DNA of 17,954 nucleotides from UBA6065 sp038063975 (lineage in GTDB: Bacteria; Patescibacteriota; Minisyncoccia; Phycocordibacterales; UBA6065): NCBI GenBank assembly GCA_038063975.1, contig JBBTTY010000050.1:1-17954 (forward strand), in the 5' to 3' direction. Both the position numbers and the translations under genes were made by a program. The first letter of the stretch is position 1. Every line of letters begins with the position of its first letter. Shown one piece after another: positions 1 to 7,244 of the stretch. The notes under the pieces are model-generated. The model had not been told where the DNA came from. It searched no databases and was given only the letters and a program-made list of their open reading frames with translations.

Positions 1-269
1 CTTACTTTTTCATTTGTCGTTTTGGCGCCGGAATATCGCGTACGCGCTTCGGCTATGGCGTTAAAGACCGCTTGCTCCTGCTTCATCACACCTTTGACTG
101 ATTCGACGAGGTTTGGAATGAGATCAAAACGTCTCTGATACTGGGTCTCCACTTGCGCCCATTGCGCATCCGCAGAAGTAGAGGCTGTAACGAGCCTGTT
201 ATATGTCACACCAAAATAAGCCATGACTAAAACGATGACAATTAATATAATGATCGTTGATTTTTTCAT
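1..269 (-). CDS. lemA: LemA family protein (3' end beyond the window)
   Basis: Reading leftward from ATG at 269 gives about 89 codons with no stop before the window edge. Residues 1-20 form a short cytoplasmic tip (MKKS) and one hydrophobic membrane segment. A conserved LemA-like helix follows: YNRLV near residue 24, then QWAQVETQYQRRFDLIPNLV and ESVKGVMKQE, and a later EARTRY. LemA proteins are small membrane-anchored helical-bundle proteins with an exported C-terminal domain. Their molecular role is poorly defined, so the family is clear but the function is not. The gene follows pgsA by 15 nt in the same direction, but a perfect TATAAT ends 7 nt before its ATG, so it probably also has its own promoter and a leaderless message. 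The AGAGGA just before the ATG is too close to work as a normal ribosome-binding site. Confidence 0.88.
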   Translation of the reverse strand, partial: MKKSTIIILIVIVLVMAYFGVTYNRLVTASTSADAQWAQVETQYQRRFDLIPNLVESVKGVMKQEQAVFNAIAEARTRYSGAKTTNEKV

Positions 270-276
270 ATCCTCT

Positions 277-282
277 ATTATA
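277..282 (-). promoter_or_regulatory. -10 box for lemA, leaderless geometry
   Basis: TATAAT on the minus strand is followed by a 7-nt spacer and the lemA ATG. A TTGTTT hexamer 16 nt upstream could be the -35 element. It lies in the short gap after the pgsA stop codon. Transcription about 7 nt downstream of the box would begin at or next to the start codon. Confidence 0.55.
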
Positions 283-284
283 CA

Positions 285-923
285 TCAAATCGAACGAAAA
301 ACAAAAAGTGAAAGCAGAGCGAAAACTACGGCTAAATAAAGTGTGTATGTAGCAATAATGAGAAGAATTGGAATATCTAAAACGATGTATAAAAGCAGAA
401 TAATGATACCGACACATTGTAAAACCATTTTTGTTTTACCCATTATTTTTGCCGGCACGATCCGACCTTTGTATCTGACGTAAGCCAGAGAGACGAGCAA
501 GACTTCCAAAAAAATGATGACTCCCGCCAAACCCAAGCTGATATATTTTGAAACTACTATAACCGAAACCATACCAATCAAGAGTTTATCGGCAATCGGA
601 TCATAAAACGTACCCCACGACGTTACTTTTTTCTTTGTCCGTGCCAATGCCCCATCAAGAGCATCAGAAAAAGCAGAAAAGAGAAATAAAACAGTGCCTA
701 GAGCGTAAAAATCAAAAGCCAGAAGAAAAGCGATAAAAGGAATAGATATGAGCCGAAATTTGGTTATCTGATTTGGTATAACTTGATGCGGTATGAGTTT
801 TAAAAAGGTTTTAGCAAAGAATCGATCGATTGGAGTAGCTCTGGTGAGATATGTCACTTTTGTCTCCGGTACATCGAGGAAGCGGTCTAGGAAGGTCAAT
901 ATTGGATTTAGATTGTCTTGCAT
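285..923 (-). CDS. pgsA: CDP-alcohol phosphatidyltransferase (PgsA-like)
   Basis: An integral membrane enzyme of 212 residues that transfers a phosphatidyl group from CDP-diacylglycerol to an alcohol, most likely glycerol-3-phosphate. The complete family signature D(x)2DG(x)2AR(x)8G(x)3D(x)3D is present: D87, D90, G91, A94, R95, G104, D108, D112. These acidic residues bind the divalent metals. Ahead of it is PNQITKFRLISIP (about 50-62), which resembles the PgsA pattern, and several hydrophobic segments follow. The first ~45 residues are longer than in typical PgsA. ATG at 923 is supported by GAAGG 4 nt upstream. The extended -10 TGTTATACT upstream leaves a short leader. The substrate alcohol is inferred: the same superfamily includes PssA-type enzymes. 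A cardiolipin-synthase-like gene elsewhere in the window fits phosphatidylglycerol as the product. Confidence 0.85.
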   Translation of the reverse strand: MQDNLNPILTFLDRFLDVPETKVTYLTRATPIDRFFAKTFLKLIPHQVIPNQITKFRLISIPFIAFLLAFDFYALGTVLFLFSAFSDALDGALARTKKKVTSWGTFYDPIADKLLIGMVSVIVVSKYISLGLAGVIIFLEVLLVSLAYVRYKGRIVPAKIMGKTKMVLQCVGIIILLLYIVLDIPILLIIATYTLYLAVVFALLSLFVFRSI

Positions 924-944
924 AGGGCCTTCTTTAGATTTAAG

Positions 945-953
945 AGTATAACA
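945..953 (-). promoter_or_regulatory. Extended -10 promoter of pgsA
   Basis: TGTTATACT on the minus strand (TG, one base, TATACT) ends 21 nt before the pgsA ATG. This leaves a short leader that contains the GAAGG ribosome-binding site at 928-932. It overlaps the T-rich tail of the hairpin terminator just upstream. Confidence 0.5.
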
Positions 954-982
954 TAAAACAAAAGCCGGGATTTTGAGTCCCG
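954..982 (-). terminator. Rho-independent terminator, leftward
   Basis: On the minus strand, CGGGA and TCCCG form a GC-rich 5-bp stem around a 7-nt loop, followed by CTTTTGTTTT. The stem is short and the T-run is interrupted by one G. Its position suits the end of the small leftward gene at 1043-1225 and insulates it from pgsA. Confidence 0.5.
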
Positions 983-1042
983 ACTCGTCTGAATATTCCT
1001 AACTCCGGCCGGCATGAATGGTGAACAGATTTGATAGCAAAC

Positions 1043-1225
1043 CTACCTCTTGATCAAATGAACATTCGGATAAGCAACGCCAGAGAAACCCGTAGTCACA
1101 GTATGCCCAAACAATATTCCGCCAGCCGTCTCTACGCACAAACATTTCGCATTCTTTTCCGAAATGTCGCTTCGAGGAAACTGGAATAAAATTACATCTC
1201 CGCAAAGCGACAGCATATAAATCAT
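1043..1225 (-). CDS. Possible small protein of 60 residues, unknown
   Basis: I do not recognise this product. The reading frame runs from ATG at 1225 to a stop at 1043. Three things support it as a gene. A TAATAT hexamer ends 8 nt before the ATG, the same geometry as at other genes here. A leftward terminator lies about 60 nt past the stop. The composition looks protein-like: a hydrophobic GDVILFQFP near residue 9, a glycine-rich AGGILFGHTVTTG in the middle, and a basic end (HLIKR). There are three cysteines (C8, C28, C30). GDVILFQFP is faintly like the start of MazF/PemK toxins, but the rest does not match and I do not claim that. A longer frame from ATG at 1235 covers the same DNA with a much less protein-like composition. 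There is no Shine-Dalgarno sequence for either. Confidence 0.4.
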   Translation of the reverse strand: MIYMLSLCGDVILFQFPRSDISEKNAKCLCVETAGGILFGHTVTTGFSGVAYPNVHLIKR

Positions 1226-1233
1226 GTGATGTC

Positions 1234-1239
1234 ATATTA
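1234..1239 (-). promoter_or_regulatory. Candidate -10 box for the 60-residue gene
   Basis: TAATAT on the minus strand ends 8 nt before the ATG at 1225. No convincing -35 element and no TGn extension were seen, so this is weaker than the other leaderless candidates. Confidence 0.35.
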
Positions 1240-1301
1240 AGGAGGGTTTGAGAAGAACGTTTTTATTAAACTAACATCTCATTCACAATTTGGCAATAAA
1301 T

Positions 1302-1330
1302 TTGCACCCTTTTTCTACTCATGCTAGGCT
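1302..1330 (+). promoter_or_regulatory. Promoter of secG, leaderless geometry
   Basis: TTGCAC at 1302-1307, a 17-nt spacer and TAGGCT at 1325-1330 with the upstream TG of an extended -10 (TGCTAGGCT). The hexamer ends exactly 7 nt before the secG ATG, and there is no convincing Shine-Dalgarno sequence, so transcript and protein would start together. Confidence 0.55.
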
Positions 1331-1337
1331 ATCATCT

Positions 1338-1571
1338 ATGAGCGTGATTTCTAGCGTACTACCGTACATTCAGATAGCCATATCAGTACTCCTCATCTTG
1401 GCCGTCCTGCTCCAACAGTCCGGCGCTCAGAATGGTGGAGCACTCAGCGGATCTGACTCGTCCGGATCAGTATTCCATACACGGAGAGGTTTCGAAAAAC
1501 TGCTTTTTATTTCCACCATCGTTTTGGGTGTGTTTTTTGCGCTCACTTCATTCATTTCTCTTATAAGATAA
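1338..1571 (+). CDS. secG: Preprotein translocase subunit SecG
   Basis: A small subunit of the SecYEG protein-export channel in the cytoplasmic membrane, 77 residues from ATG at 1338. It has the family layout: a first membrane helix (about residues 9-25), the conserved LLQQSGAQNGG stretch, a glycine/serine loop (GALSGSDSSGSVF), the short basic segment HTRRGFEK, and a second membrane helix (about 54-74). The same frame is open back to 1290, but the upstream residues do not resemble SecG and the promoter lies inside that part, so 1338 is preferred. Its stop codon is 1 nt before a possible TTG start of the next gene, so the two are almost certainly co-transcribed. Confidence 0.93.
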   Translation: MSVISSVLPYIQIAISVLLILAVLLQQSGAQNGGALSGSDSSGSVFHTRRGFEKLLFISTIVLGVFFALTSFISLIR

Positions 1572-1623
1572 ATTGAAACCGAAAATTAACGTCAAGCAAT
1601 TTCTTGCTCGCGATAGGGGTATC

Positions 1624-3369
1624 ATGGGACTCGTTCGCGCTCAATCAATATTCAATTCTTTTTCTATAACGGAAAAAACTCTTTTTCTCGTATTGGCCGG
1701 CTTTTTTATGTTTGCTACCCTGGCAATCGTCTATCAGATAAACTTCCGTTACATGGTGGAAATACCAACTCACGGCGGTGAATTAACCGAAGGTATTGTT
1801 GGCACACCACGCTTTATAAATCCTCTACTTGCCATATCAGACATTGATCGTGATCTCACCGCTCTCGTTTATTCTGGTCTTCTCAAAGCCACACCGAGCG
1901 GCGATTTCCTGCCTGATTTAGCTCTCCGCTATTCTATTTCGGCAGACGGCCTGTCTTATACGTTTATTATACGTCCGAACGCTTTTTTCCATGATGGTAA
2001 ACCAGTAACAGCAGATGATGTTATATATACAATCAGCAAAGCCCAAGACAGCGCCTTGAAAAGCCCGCGTCGTGTAAATTGGGAAGGAGTTTCTATTGAA
2101 AAAGTGGGTGATCGAGAAGTGGTTTTTAACCTAAAACAACCGTATACGCCTTTCATAGCAAACCTGACTCTCGGAATTTTGCCAAAACATATATGGAAAA
2201 ACATAGAGGGTGATCAGTTTACATTCAGTCTATCTAATTTGAATGCTATCGGTTCTGGACCTTATAAAATAGAGTCAATAAATCGCAATGGAGACAGTAT
2301 TCCAAATCAATTCACTATGCAAGCAAATCCTAAATACGCTTTGGGTGAACCTTATATACGAAAAATTTTCCTCAAATTTTATCAAAATGAAACGGCTCTC
2401 GTAGACGCTCTCGGCCGAGGCGCAATCGAGAGTGTCGGTAATCTGGGACCGGAAATGATAGACAATATTCCTGACAATAGAATCGTCATGCGCGCTCCCC
2501 TCACCCGTGTTTTTGGAGTATTTTTTAATCAAAACGAAAAAGACATCTTGGCTCACAGAGAAGTGAGAAAAGCGCTAGCCATGGCTATAGACAAAGACAA
2601 TATCATTCTCCGAGCCCTCTATGGATACGGCACCAGAGCAGAAGGTCCTCTACCGAGAACGGGAGCCGGAAAGTATTTGAATTCGTCTGCTGGCACAGGA
2701 ACAACAACAGATGTTTTTATAGATTCCGCGACCATCATTCTAGAAAAAGCTGGTTGGAAAAAGAATCCGAATACTGGCATCTTTGAACTCAAGAAAAAAA
2801 ATGCCAGCTCGACTCTCTCCTTCTCACTATCAACCGCCAATATTCCTGAACTGGTGGAGAGCGCGCATATCATAGAAGAAGCTTGGAAAAAACTCGGTGT
2901 ATCGCTCGACGTGCGCATATTCGAGCCGGGAGATTTGAATCAATCGGTCATCAGGCCACGTAAATATGATTCTCTATTGTTCGGCATTGTCACTGGCCGC
3001 AATCCCGACCTTTATCCTTTTTGGCATTCTTCCCAGCGCAACGATCCTGGATTGAATATCGCTCTCTACACCAACGCTAAAGTAGACAAATTACTAGAAA
3101 CTATGAGGGGTACGTCTGACTCGGCAAAAGCGAAAGATGCTCTGGCTAATTTTGAAGAAGAAATCGCCAGCGATACTCCGGCCATATTTATCTGGAGTCC
3201 AGACTTCATATACGTCGTACCAAAAAAACTTTCAGGTGTAAGTCTGGGGGAAATCACAACGCCTGCTGATAGATTTCTGACCATCCATAACTGGTATACG
3301 AAAACCGATAAAGTATGGAGAGTGTTTGTGAGCGATAGAGAGGGCATCGTAGAAAATAATCGATATTAA
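1624..3369 (+). CDS. Membrane-anchored peptide-type ABC transporter substrate-binding protein
   Basis: A family 5 extracellular solute-binding protein (OppA/DppA type), 581 residues from ATG 1624. A short cytoplasmic tip and one membrane helix (about residues 18-40) replace the usual lipoprotein signal; no lipobox cysteine is visible. The mature part begins with GGELTEGIVGTPRFINPLLA, then the family hallmarks DLTALVYSGLL, DLALRYSISADGLSYTFIIR and FHDGKPVTADDV, and later FGVFFNQNEKDILAHREVRKALA as its domain-crossing region. The ligand cannot be read from sequence; oligopeptides are the family norm. No permease or ATPase gene is in the window. ATG 1624 has AGGGG five bases upstream. A TTG at 1573, 1 nt after the secG stop, would add a basic 17-residue extension and could start by translational coupling; both starts are plausible. 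Confidence 0.87.
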   Translation: MGLVRAQSIFNSFSITEKTLFLVLAGFFMFATLAIVYQINFRYMVEIPTHGGELTEGIVGTPRFINPLLAISDIDRDLTALVYSGLLKATPSGDFLPDLALRYSISADGLSYTFIIRPNAFFHDGKPVTADDVIYTISKAQDSALKSPRRVNWEGVSIEKVGDREVVFNLKQPYTPFIANLTLGILPKHIWKNIEGDQFTFSLSNLNAIGSGPYKIESINRNGDSIPNQFTMQANPKYALGEPYIRKIFLKFYQNETALVDALGRGAIESVGNLGPEMIDNIPDNRIVMRAPLTRVFGVFFNQNEKDILAHREVRKALAMAIDKDNIILRALYGYGTRAEGPLPRTGAGKYLNSSAGTGTTTDVFIDSATIILEKAGWKKNPNTGIFELKKKNASSTLSFSLSTANIPELVESAHIIEEAWKKLGVSLDVRIFEPGDLNQSVIRPRKYDSLLFGIVTGRNPDLYPFWHSSQRNDPGLNIALYTNAKVDKLLETMRGTSDSAKAKDALANFEEEIASDTPAIFIWSPDFIYVVPKKLSGVSLGEITTPADRFLTIHNWYTKTDKVWRVFVSDREGIVENNRY

Positions 3370-3383
3370 TTAACATTAAAAAA

Positions 3384-3389
3384 TAATAT
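3384..3389 (+). promoter_or_regulatory. -10 box for the ribonuclease J gene, leaderless geometry
   Basis: TAATAT ends 6 nt before ATG 3396, in a 26-bp gap with no ribosome-binding site. No clear -35 element was found, so some transcription may also read through from secG and the binding-protein gene. Confidence 0.45.
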
Positions 3390-3395
3390 ACATTC

Positions 3396-5231
3396 ATGGA
3401 TAGAGATAATAAACAAATAGGTGGACACAGAGGCTCTCCAAACCGCAGTAAAGTGATGCGTTCTATGGGGCGTAATCGTCCGCCAAGGCGGTTTGGAACA
3501 GGTGGTCCTCGGCCTTTTGCTCCATCTGGCGACAGAGGTACACCTCCGATGGTCATTCCTCCCATAGGCGATGCTTTGCGTATTATTCCTCTCGGCGGGG
3601 TCGAGGAAATAGGTAAAAATATGACAGCAATTGAGTTTGGCAACGATATTATAGTCATTGATGCCGGCTTTCAATTCAAGGATGAAGCCACTCCAGGCAT
3701 AGATTATATTTTGCCTAATACCAAATACCTAGAAGAACGCAAAGATCGTATTCGTGCTCTGTTTATCACTCATGGCCATCTCGATCATATAGGCGGCATC
3801 CCTTATATCATAGACCGTATAGGTTATCCGATGATATACACTAGGCAATTTGGTGCCATCATGATTCAAAAACGTCAGGAAGAATTTCCTCACTTAAAAC
3901 CTCTCGATATAAAAGTAATTACCGGCAATGAAACGATCACTTGTGGCTCATTGAAAATAAAAACCTTTCCAATTTCTCATACCATTCCCGATTCTATGGG
4001 TCTCATTATAACGACACCTTACGGTGATATTGTTTTTATAGAAGACGTGCGTGTAGATAATATAAAAGGCGTGCCAACGGAGGAAGAGGTAAAACAATAT
4101 CAGCAATTTGCTGGTCGTGAAATGCTCCTCCTCACTATGGATTCTACGTCTATAGAAAAACCGGGTTTTTCTCTGTCTGAATCCGTGGTTATAGAAAACA
4201 TAGAAAAATATGTAAAAAATGTTACAGGGCGGCTCATCATAGGCACATTTGCCTCTCAAGTAGAGCGTATCATTGCCATCATCAAAATGGCCGAGAAATA
4301 CAATAAAAAAGTAGTGGTCGAAGGACGCAGTATGAAAACAAACATAGAAATTATAAAACATTTAAAGCTCCTCGACGTCAAAAATATCATTCCGGCAGAA
4401 CAAATTGAAAGTTATCCGCCGGACAGAATCGTCATGCTCGTTACTGGTGCCCAAGGCGAAGAATTCGCCGCCCTCATGCGTATGGCCACAAAACAGCACA
4501 AATACGTCCAACTCCGCAAAACCGATACGGTTCTATTATCTTCATCAATCATTCCTACAAACTACAACGCCGTCATTAAATTGAAAGATAACCTTTATCG
4601 TACCGAATCAAAAGTAATTACTTACCTCGATTCAGATATTCATGCCTCCGGCCACGGCAATCGCGATGAATTGAAATGGATTCATGAGCAGATAAAGTAT
4701 AAATTTTTTATTCCTCTCCACGGCCATCATTATATGCTCCGCCAGCATTCCGAACTGGCTCAGTCCATCGGCGTGCCACGCGAAAATATTGTTGTGCCTG
4801 ACAATGGTTCGATCATAGAAATTCGTGATCAGGGAAAAACCATCACAGTACTCAAAGAAAAAGCCGCCAATAATCTGGTGCTGGTGGATGGATTTGCTGT
4901 GGGGGATGTTCAGGAAGTAGTCATTCGCGACAGACAACTGCTGGCTCAAGACGGCATGTTTATCATTTTTGCCATCATTGATTCTCAAACAGGACGCTTG
5001 CGAAAGTCGCCGGATATCATTTCTCGTGGATTCGTTTATTTGCGCGAATCGCAAGACCTTTTGCGTGAGACACGAACCATCATAAAAAACACCATCGAGG
5101 ATTCTGCCCGTGGCATGAACCCACTCAATGTTGAAATGATCAAAGGTAATGTCACCGACGCTATCTCCCGTCACCTCTTCCAAGAAACCGCAAAGAGACC
5201 GGTGGTTATTCCAGTGCTTTTGACAGTTTAA
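3396..5231 (+). CDS. rnj: Ribonuclease J
   Basis: A metallo-beta-lactamase / beta-CASP nuclease for mRNA decay and rRNA or 5'-end maturation, 611 residues, in the range of the family once its extension is counted. The catalytic metal motif HGHLDH is at residues 126-131, preceded by IIPLGGVEEIGKN (about 63-75) and IVIDAGFQF. Further family signatures are FPISHTIPDSMGL, the beta-CASP segment GTFASQVERI, SGHGNRDE and PLHGHHYMLRQH, followed by the C-terminal domain. Residues 1-57 are a low-complexity extension rich in Arg, Gly and Pro, absent from Bacillus RNase J and probably disordered and RNA-binding (inference). With a DEAD-box helicase elsewhere in the window, this suggests an RNase J-based degradosome. 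A single rnj covers what J1 and J2 do in Bacillus only if no paralogue exists elsewhere. Confidence 0.95.
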   Translation: MDRDNKQIGGHRGSPNRSKVMRSMGRNRPPRRFGTGGPRPFAPSGDRGTPPMVIPPIGDALRIIPLGGVEEIGKNMTAIEFGNDIIVIDAGFQFKDEATPGIDYILPNTKYLEERKDRIRALFITHGHLDHIGGIPYIIDRIGYPMIYTRQFGAIMIQKRQEEFPHLKPLDIKVITGNETITCGSLKIKTFPISHTIPDSMGLIITTPYGDIVFIEDVRVDNIKGVPTEEEVKQYQQFAGREMLLLTMDSTSIEKPGFSLSESVVIENIEKYVKNVTGRLIIGTFASQVERIIAIIKMAEKYNKKVVVEGRSMKTNIEIIKHLKLLDVKNIIPAEQIESYPPDRIVMLVTGAQGEEFAALMRMATKQHKYVQLRKTDTVLLSSSIIPTNYNAVIKLKDNLYRTESKVITYLDSDIHASGHGNRDELKWIHEQIKYKFFIPLHGHHYMLRQHSELAQSIGVPRENIVVPDNGSIIEIRDQGKTITVLKEKAANNLVLVDGFAVGDVQEVVIRDRQLLAQDGMFIIFAIIDSQTGRLRKSPDIISRGFVYLRESQDLLRETRTIIKNTIEDSARGMNPLNVEMIKGNVTDAISRHLFQETAKRPVVIPVLLTV

Positions 5232-5253
5232 AAGAAATTAGCAAAAATTTGCA

Positions 5254-5262
5254 TGTTACAAT
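5254..5262 (+). promoter_or_regulatory. Extended -10 promoter of the MFS transporter, leaderless geometry
   Basis: TGTTACAAT (TG, one base, TACAAT) ends 7 nt before ATG 5270. A TTG at 5249 lies upstream of and in frame with the ATG, but this promoter would leave it outside the mRNA. Confidence 0.55.
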
Positions 5263-5269
5263 TATCGCC

Positions 5270-6433
5270 ATGCTTCAAGAAAAAACTTTGGCCAGAAAGA
5301 GAGCTATTCTCTATGTTATAGGCTTTATCTTTAACCTCGGATACGCCATAACGGCTTATATAAATTCATCTTTTCTCGCTGGCTTAGTGGGCGAAAAATT
5401 AGTCGGTATCATATATGCGGCCAGTTCAATTCTGGCCATCGCTGCTTTTATAGAAGCACCGAATGTTCTCCGAAAATTCGGTAATGTAAAAACAACGACA
5501 GGTCTGCTCATTATTGAATTATTTTCTCTCGCAGGCCTCATATGGGGAAATGGTGCGCTCGCTGTCATTGCTTCATTCATACTCAATTTTGTAACGGTCG
5601 CTCTGGCAAACTATACTCTCGACATATTCTTGGAAAGTTTTTCAAACGATAGCAGAACCGGGCGCATTCGTGGAACATTTCTAACCATCGTAAATACAGG
5701 CTGGTTCGTTTCGCCTTATATCGCATCAAAAATTCTCGAAAATTTTGGTTTTACCGGCCTCTATGGAATCTCCGCTCTCCTCCTCTTGCCTGTTATTATT
5801 TTGATTGTTGTAAAGCTTCGAGGTATTGCCGAGCCTCGCTATGAGAAATTGCCTTTTTGGAAAAGTCTCGGCGAGATTTGGACCGATAGGGATATAAAAG
5901 GCATTTTGGTCATCCAGATGCTTTTGCAATTTTTCTACGCTTGGATGGTCATTTACACACCTATATATCTTCATGAAACAATCGGTTTTGATTGGCCGAC
6001 AATAGGCATCATATTCACCGCCATGCTCTTGCCTTTTGTTATATTTGAAGCACCTCTAGGCAAGCTCGCAGACAAAAATGGGGAGAAAATGGCACTTTCT
6101 TTTGGATTTGTAATCATAGCTCTGGCTATGGCATTGATTGTTTTCATGACCGATCACAATCCGTTTGTTTGGGCGGGAATATTATTTCTCTCTCGTGTAG
6201 GAGCGGCCACAGTCGAAGTTATGTCTGATACTTATTTTTTTAAAAAAGTTAATGCCACAAAAACCCATCTCATCAGTTTCAACCGTATGACCCGCCCTAT
6301 TGCTTATGTCATCGGCCCAATTGTGGCAACAATACTATTCACTGTTTTCGACATGAAAGTCCTCTTTATCTTTCTCGGTTTTCTCATGCTTTACGGCTTG
6401 CGCTATAGTCTGACTATTAGGGACACAAAATAG
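5270..6433 (+). CDS. Major facilitator superfamily transporter
   Basis: A polytopic membrane transporter of 387 residues, close to the usual ~400 of the family, with about 12 hydrophobic segments in two halves joined by a hydrophilic loop near the middle (around ...KLRGIAEPRYEKLPFWKSL). The N-terminal half contains NVLRKFGNVKT after the second helix and the second half has the equivalent GKLADKNGEKMA, both matching the loop 2-3 motif A region (G-x-L-x-D-x-x-G-R/K). The substrate cannot be inferred. ATG 5270 is chosen over the in-frame TTG 21 nt upstream because the promoter sits between them. It ends only 8 nt from the stop of the convergent methyltransferase gene, with no hairpin terminator between. 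Confidence 0.85.
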   Translation: MLQEKTLARKRAILYVIGFIFNLGYAITAYINSSFLAGLVGEKLVGIIYAASSILAIAAFIEAPNVLRKFGNVKTTTGLLIIELFSLAGLIWGNGALAVIASFILNFVTVALANYTLDIFLESFSNDSRTGRIRGTFLTIVNTGWFVSPYIASKILENFGFTGLYGISALLLLPVIILIVVKLRGIAEPRYEKLPFWKSLGEIWTDRDIKGILVIQMLLQFFYAWMVIYTPIYLHETIGFDWPTIGIIFTAMLLPFVIFEAPLGKLADKNGEKMALSFGFVIIALAMALIVFMTDHNPFVWAGILFLSRVGAATVEVMSDTYFFKKVNATKTHLISFNRMTRPIAYVIGPIVATILFTVFDMKVLFIFLGFLMLYGLRYSLTIRDTK

Positions 6434-6441
6434 AAACTTCT

Positions 6442-7188
6442 CTAGAGCTTTACACACTCGAGACACATAAAAAGCGGAATTTCGCGCCGTATTAGGTCTT
6501 CGGCGTTTTTGCGTGGGCCTGATTCGCTCTGTTTGTGTGACATCCATTCTTCTAGGCGAGAAATGGCAAAACCTGCATTGGCTAGGGATTTTGAATAAGC
6601 TTGAAGAGGACGATGAAAAGAAAGTGTTGTCTGTTTTTTCGCTTGTCCCGGATGCATGTCTATTTCTTTTTTTGATTCACTCATATACTCGTCTATTCTC
6701 CTGTATTGCACTTTTAATTTTTCATCAAAACCCCAAGAACTCTTGCCGGGAATTCGAAAAACCGGATGATTTAGAACAATGATAAATTTTCCCCCAGTTT
6801 TTAATAGACGTGAAACTTCCGCAAAGACATCAGTCATTCTGTCTATATTTTGAATAGCCAAGACACATAGAGCAGAGTCAAATCTATTATCATCAAATTT
6901 CGAGAGGTCATGGATAGAAGCGACGTAAAACTCTTCTGTATGGCTCGCATGTTTCTTGGCAATATTCACAAGTTCAGAGGCGATATCCACGCCAACGACA
7001 GATGCGCCGTGGGCAGACAGAGCATGAGAAAAATACCCCTGACCGCAGGCTAGATCTAGAATTTTTTTGCCTTTTTTCGGTGCAAGCAAACGTAAAATGT
7101 TCGGCAAAATTACGACTGCTTGATATGAATTTTGATCGTTTACTACATTGTCGTACCAACCAGCCACGCTATTCCAGGAAGTTTTCAT
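6442..7188 (-). CDS. Class I SAM-dependent methyltransferase
   Basis: 248 residues with a Rossmann-type methyltransferase fold. Motif I is KILDLACGQGYFS (about residues 42-54), which forms the SAM-binding glycine loop. Motif II is VVGVDIA (about 64-70), with the acidic residue that binds the ribose. A post-motif ALCVLAIQNIDR and the LLKTGGKFIIVLNHP strand follow. The overall pattern fits the ubiE/methyltransf_11 group, whose members act on small molecules, lipids or proteins, so the acceptor cannot be named. The C-terminal third (from about 150) is a charged cap-like region that probably sets specificity. No ribosome-binding site precedes the ATG at 7188. A TATAAC on the minus strand about 35 nt upstream is a weak promoter candidate. 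No partner gene is obvious: the upstream genes are envelope proteins. Confidence 0.85.
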   Translation of the reverse strand: MKTSWNSVAGWYDNVVNDQNSYQAVVILPNILRLLAPKKGKKILDLACGQGYFSHALSAHGASVVGVDIASELVNIAKKHASHTEEFYVASIHDLSKFDDNRFDSALCVLAIQNIDRMTDVFAEVSRLLKTGGKFIIVLNHPVFRIPGKSSWGFDEKLKVQYRRIDEYMSESKKEIDMHPGQAKKQTTLSFHRPLQAYSKSLANAGFAISRLEEWMSHKQSESGPRKNAEDLIRREIPLFMCLECVKL

Positions 7189-7222
7189 AATTATTTTTGT
7201 CTATTTTTCTAAAATCTTTTTT

Positions 7223-7231
7223 TGTTATACT
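7223..7231 (+). promoter_or_regulatory. Extended -10 box on the plus strand, no gene behind it
   Basis: TGTTATACT here is identical to the pgsA promoter element. It points rightward into the 3' end of the leftward dsbB-like gene, with no plus-strand gene downstream. It could drive an antisense RNA or be chance; the reverse strand of the same bases gives TATAAC, a weak promoter for the methyltransferase gene. Confidence 0.25.
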
Positions 7232-7244
7232 GGCCATTATCATT

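Noticed and set aside
999..1235. 78-codon minus-strand frame over the possible small gene
   Set aside because: Its composition (many Cys, Trp and Arg, no hydrophobic pattern) is less protein-like than the 60-residue frame, and no promoter element stands 6-8 nt before its ATG.
1239..1247. Strong plus-strand AAGGAGGG as a ribosome-binding site
   Set aside because: No start codon with a meaningful reading frame lies within the usual distance; it is probably chance or part of the leftward promoter region.
1290..1337. Upstream extension of secG
   Set aside because: The added residues do not resemble SecG and contain the promoter; ATG 1338 gives the standard SecG length.
3254..3674. Long minus-strand frames opposite the ribonuclease J start
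   Set aside because: They are antisense to a clear gene and arise from its Arg/Gly/Pro-rich codons; no promoter or ribosome-binding site supports them.
5249..5269. TTG start for the MFS transporter
   Set aside because: The extended -10 box lies inside this stretch, so the TTG would not be in the mRNA.
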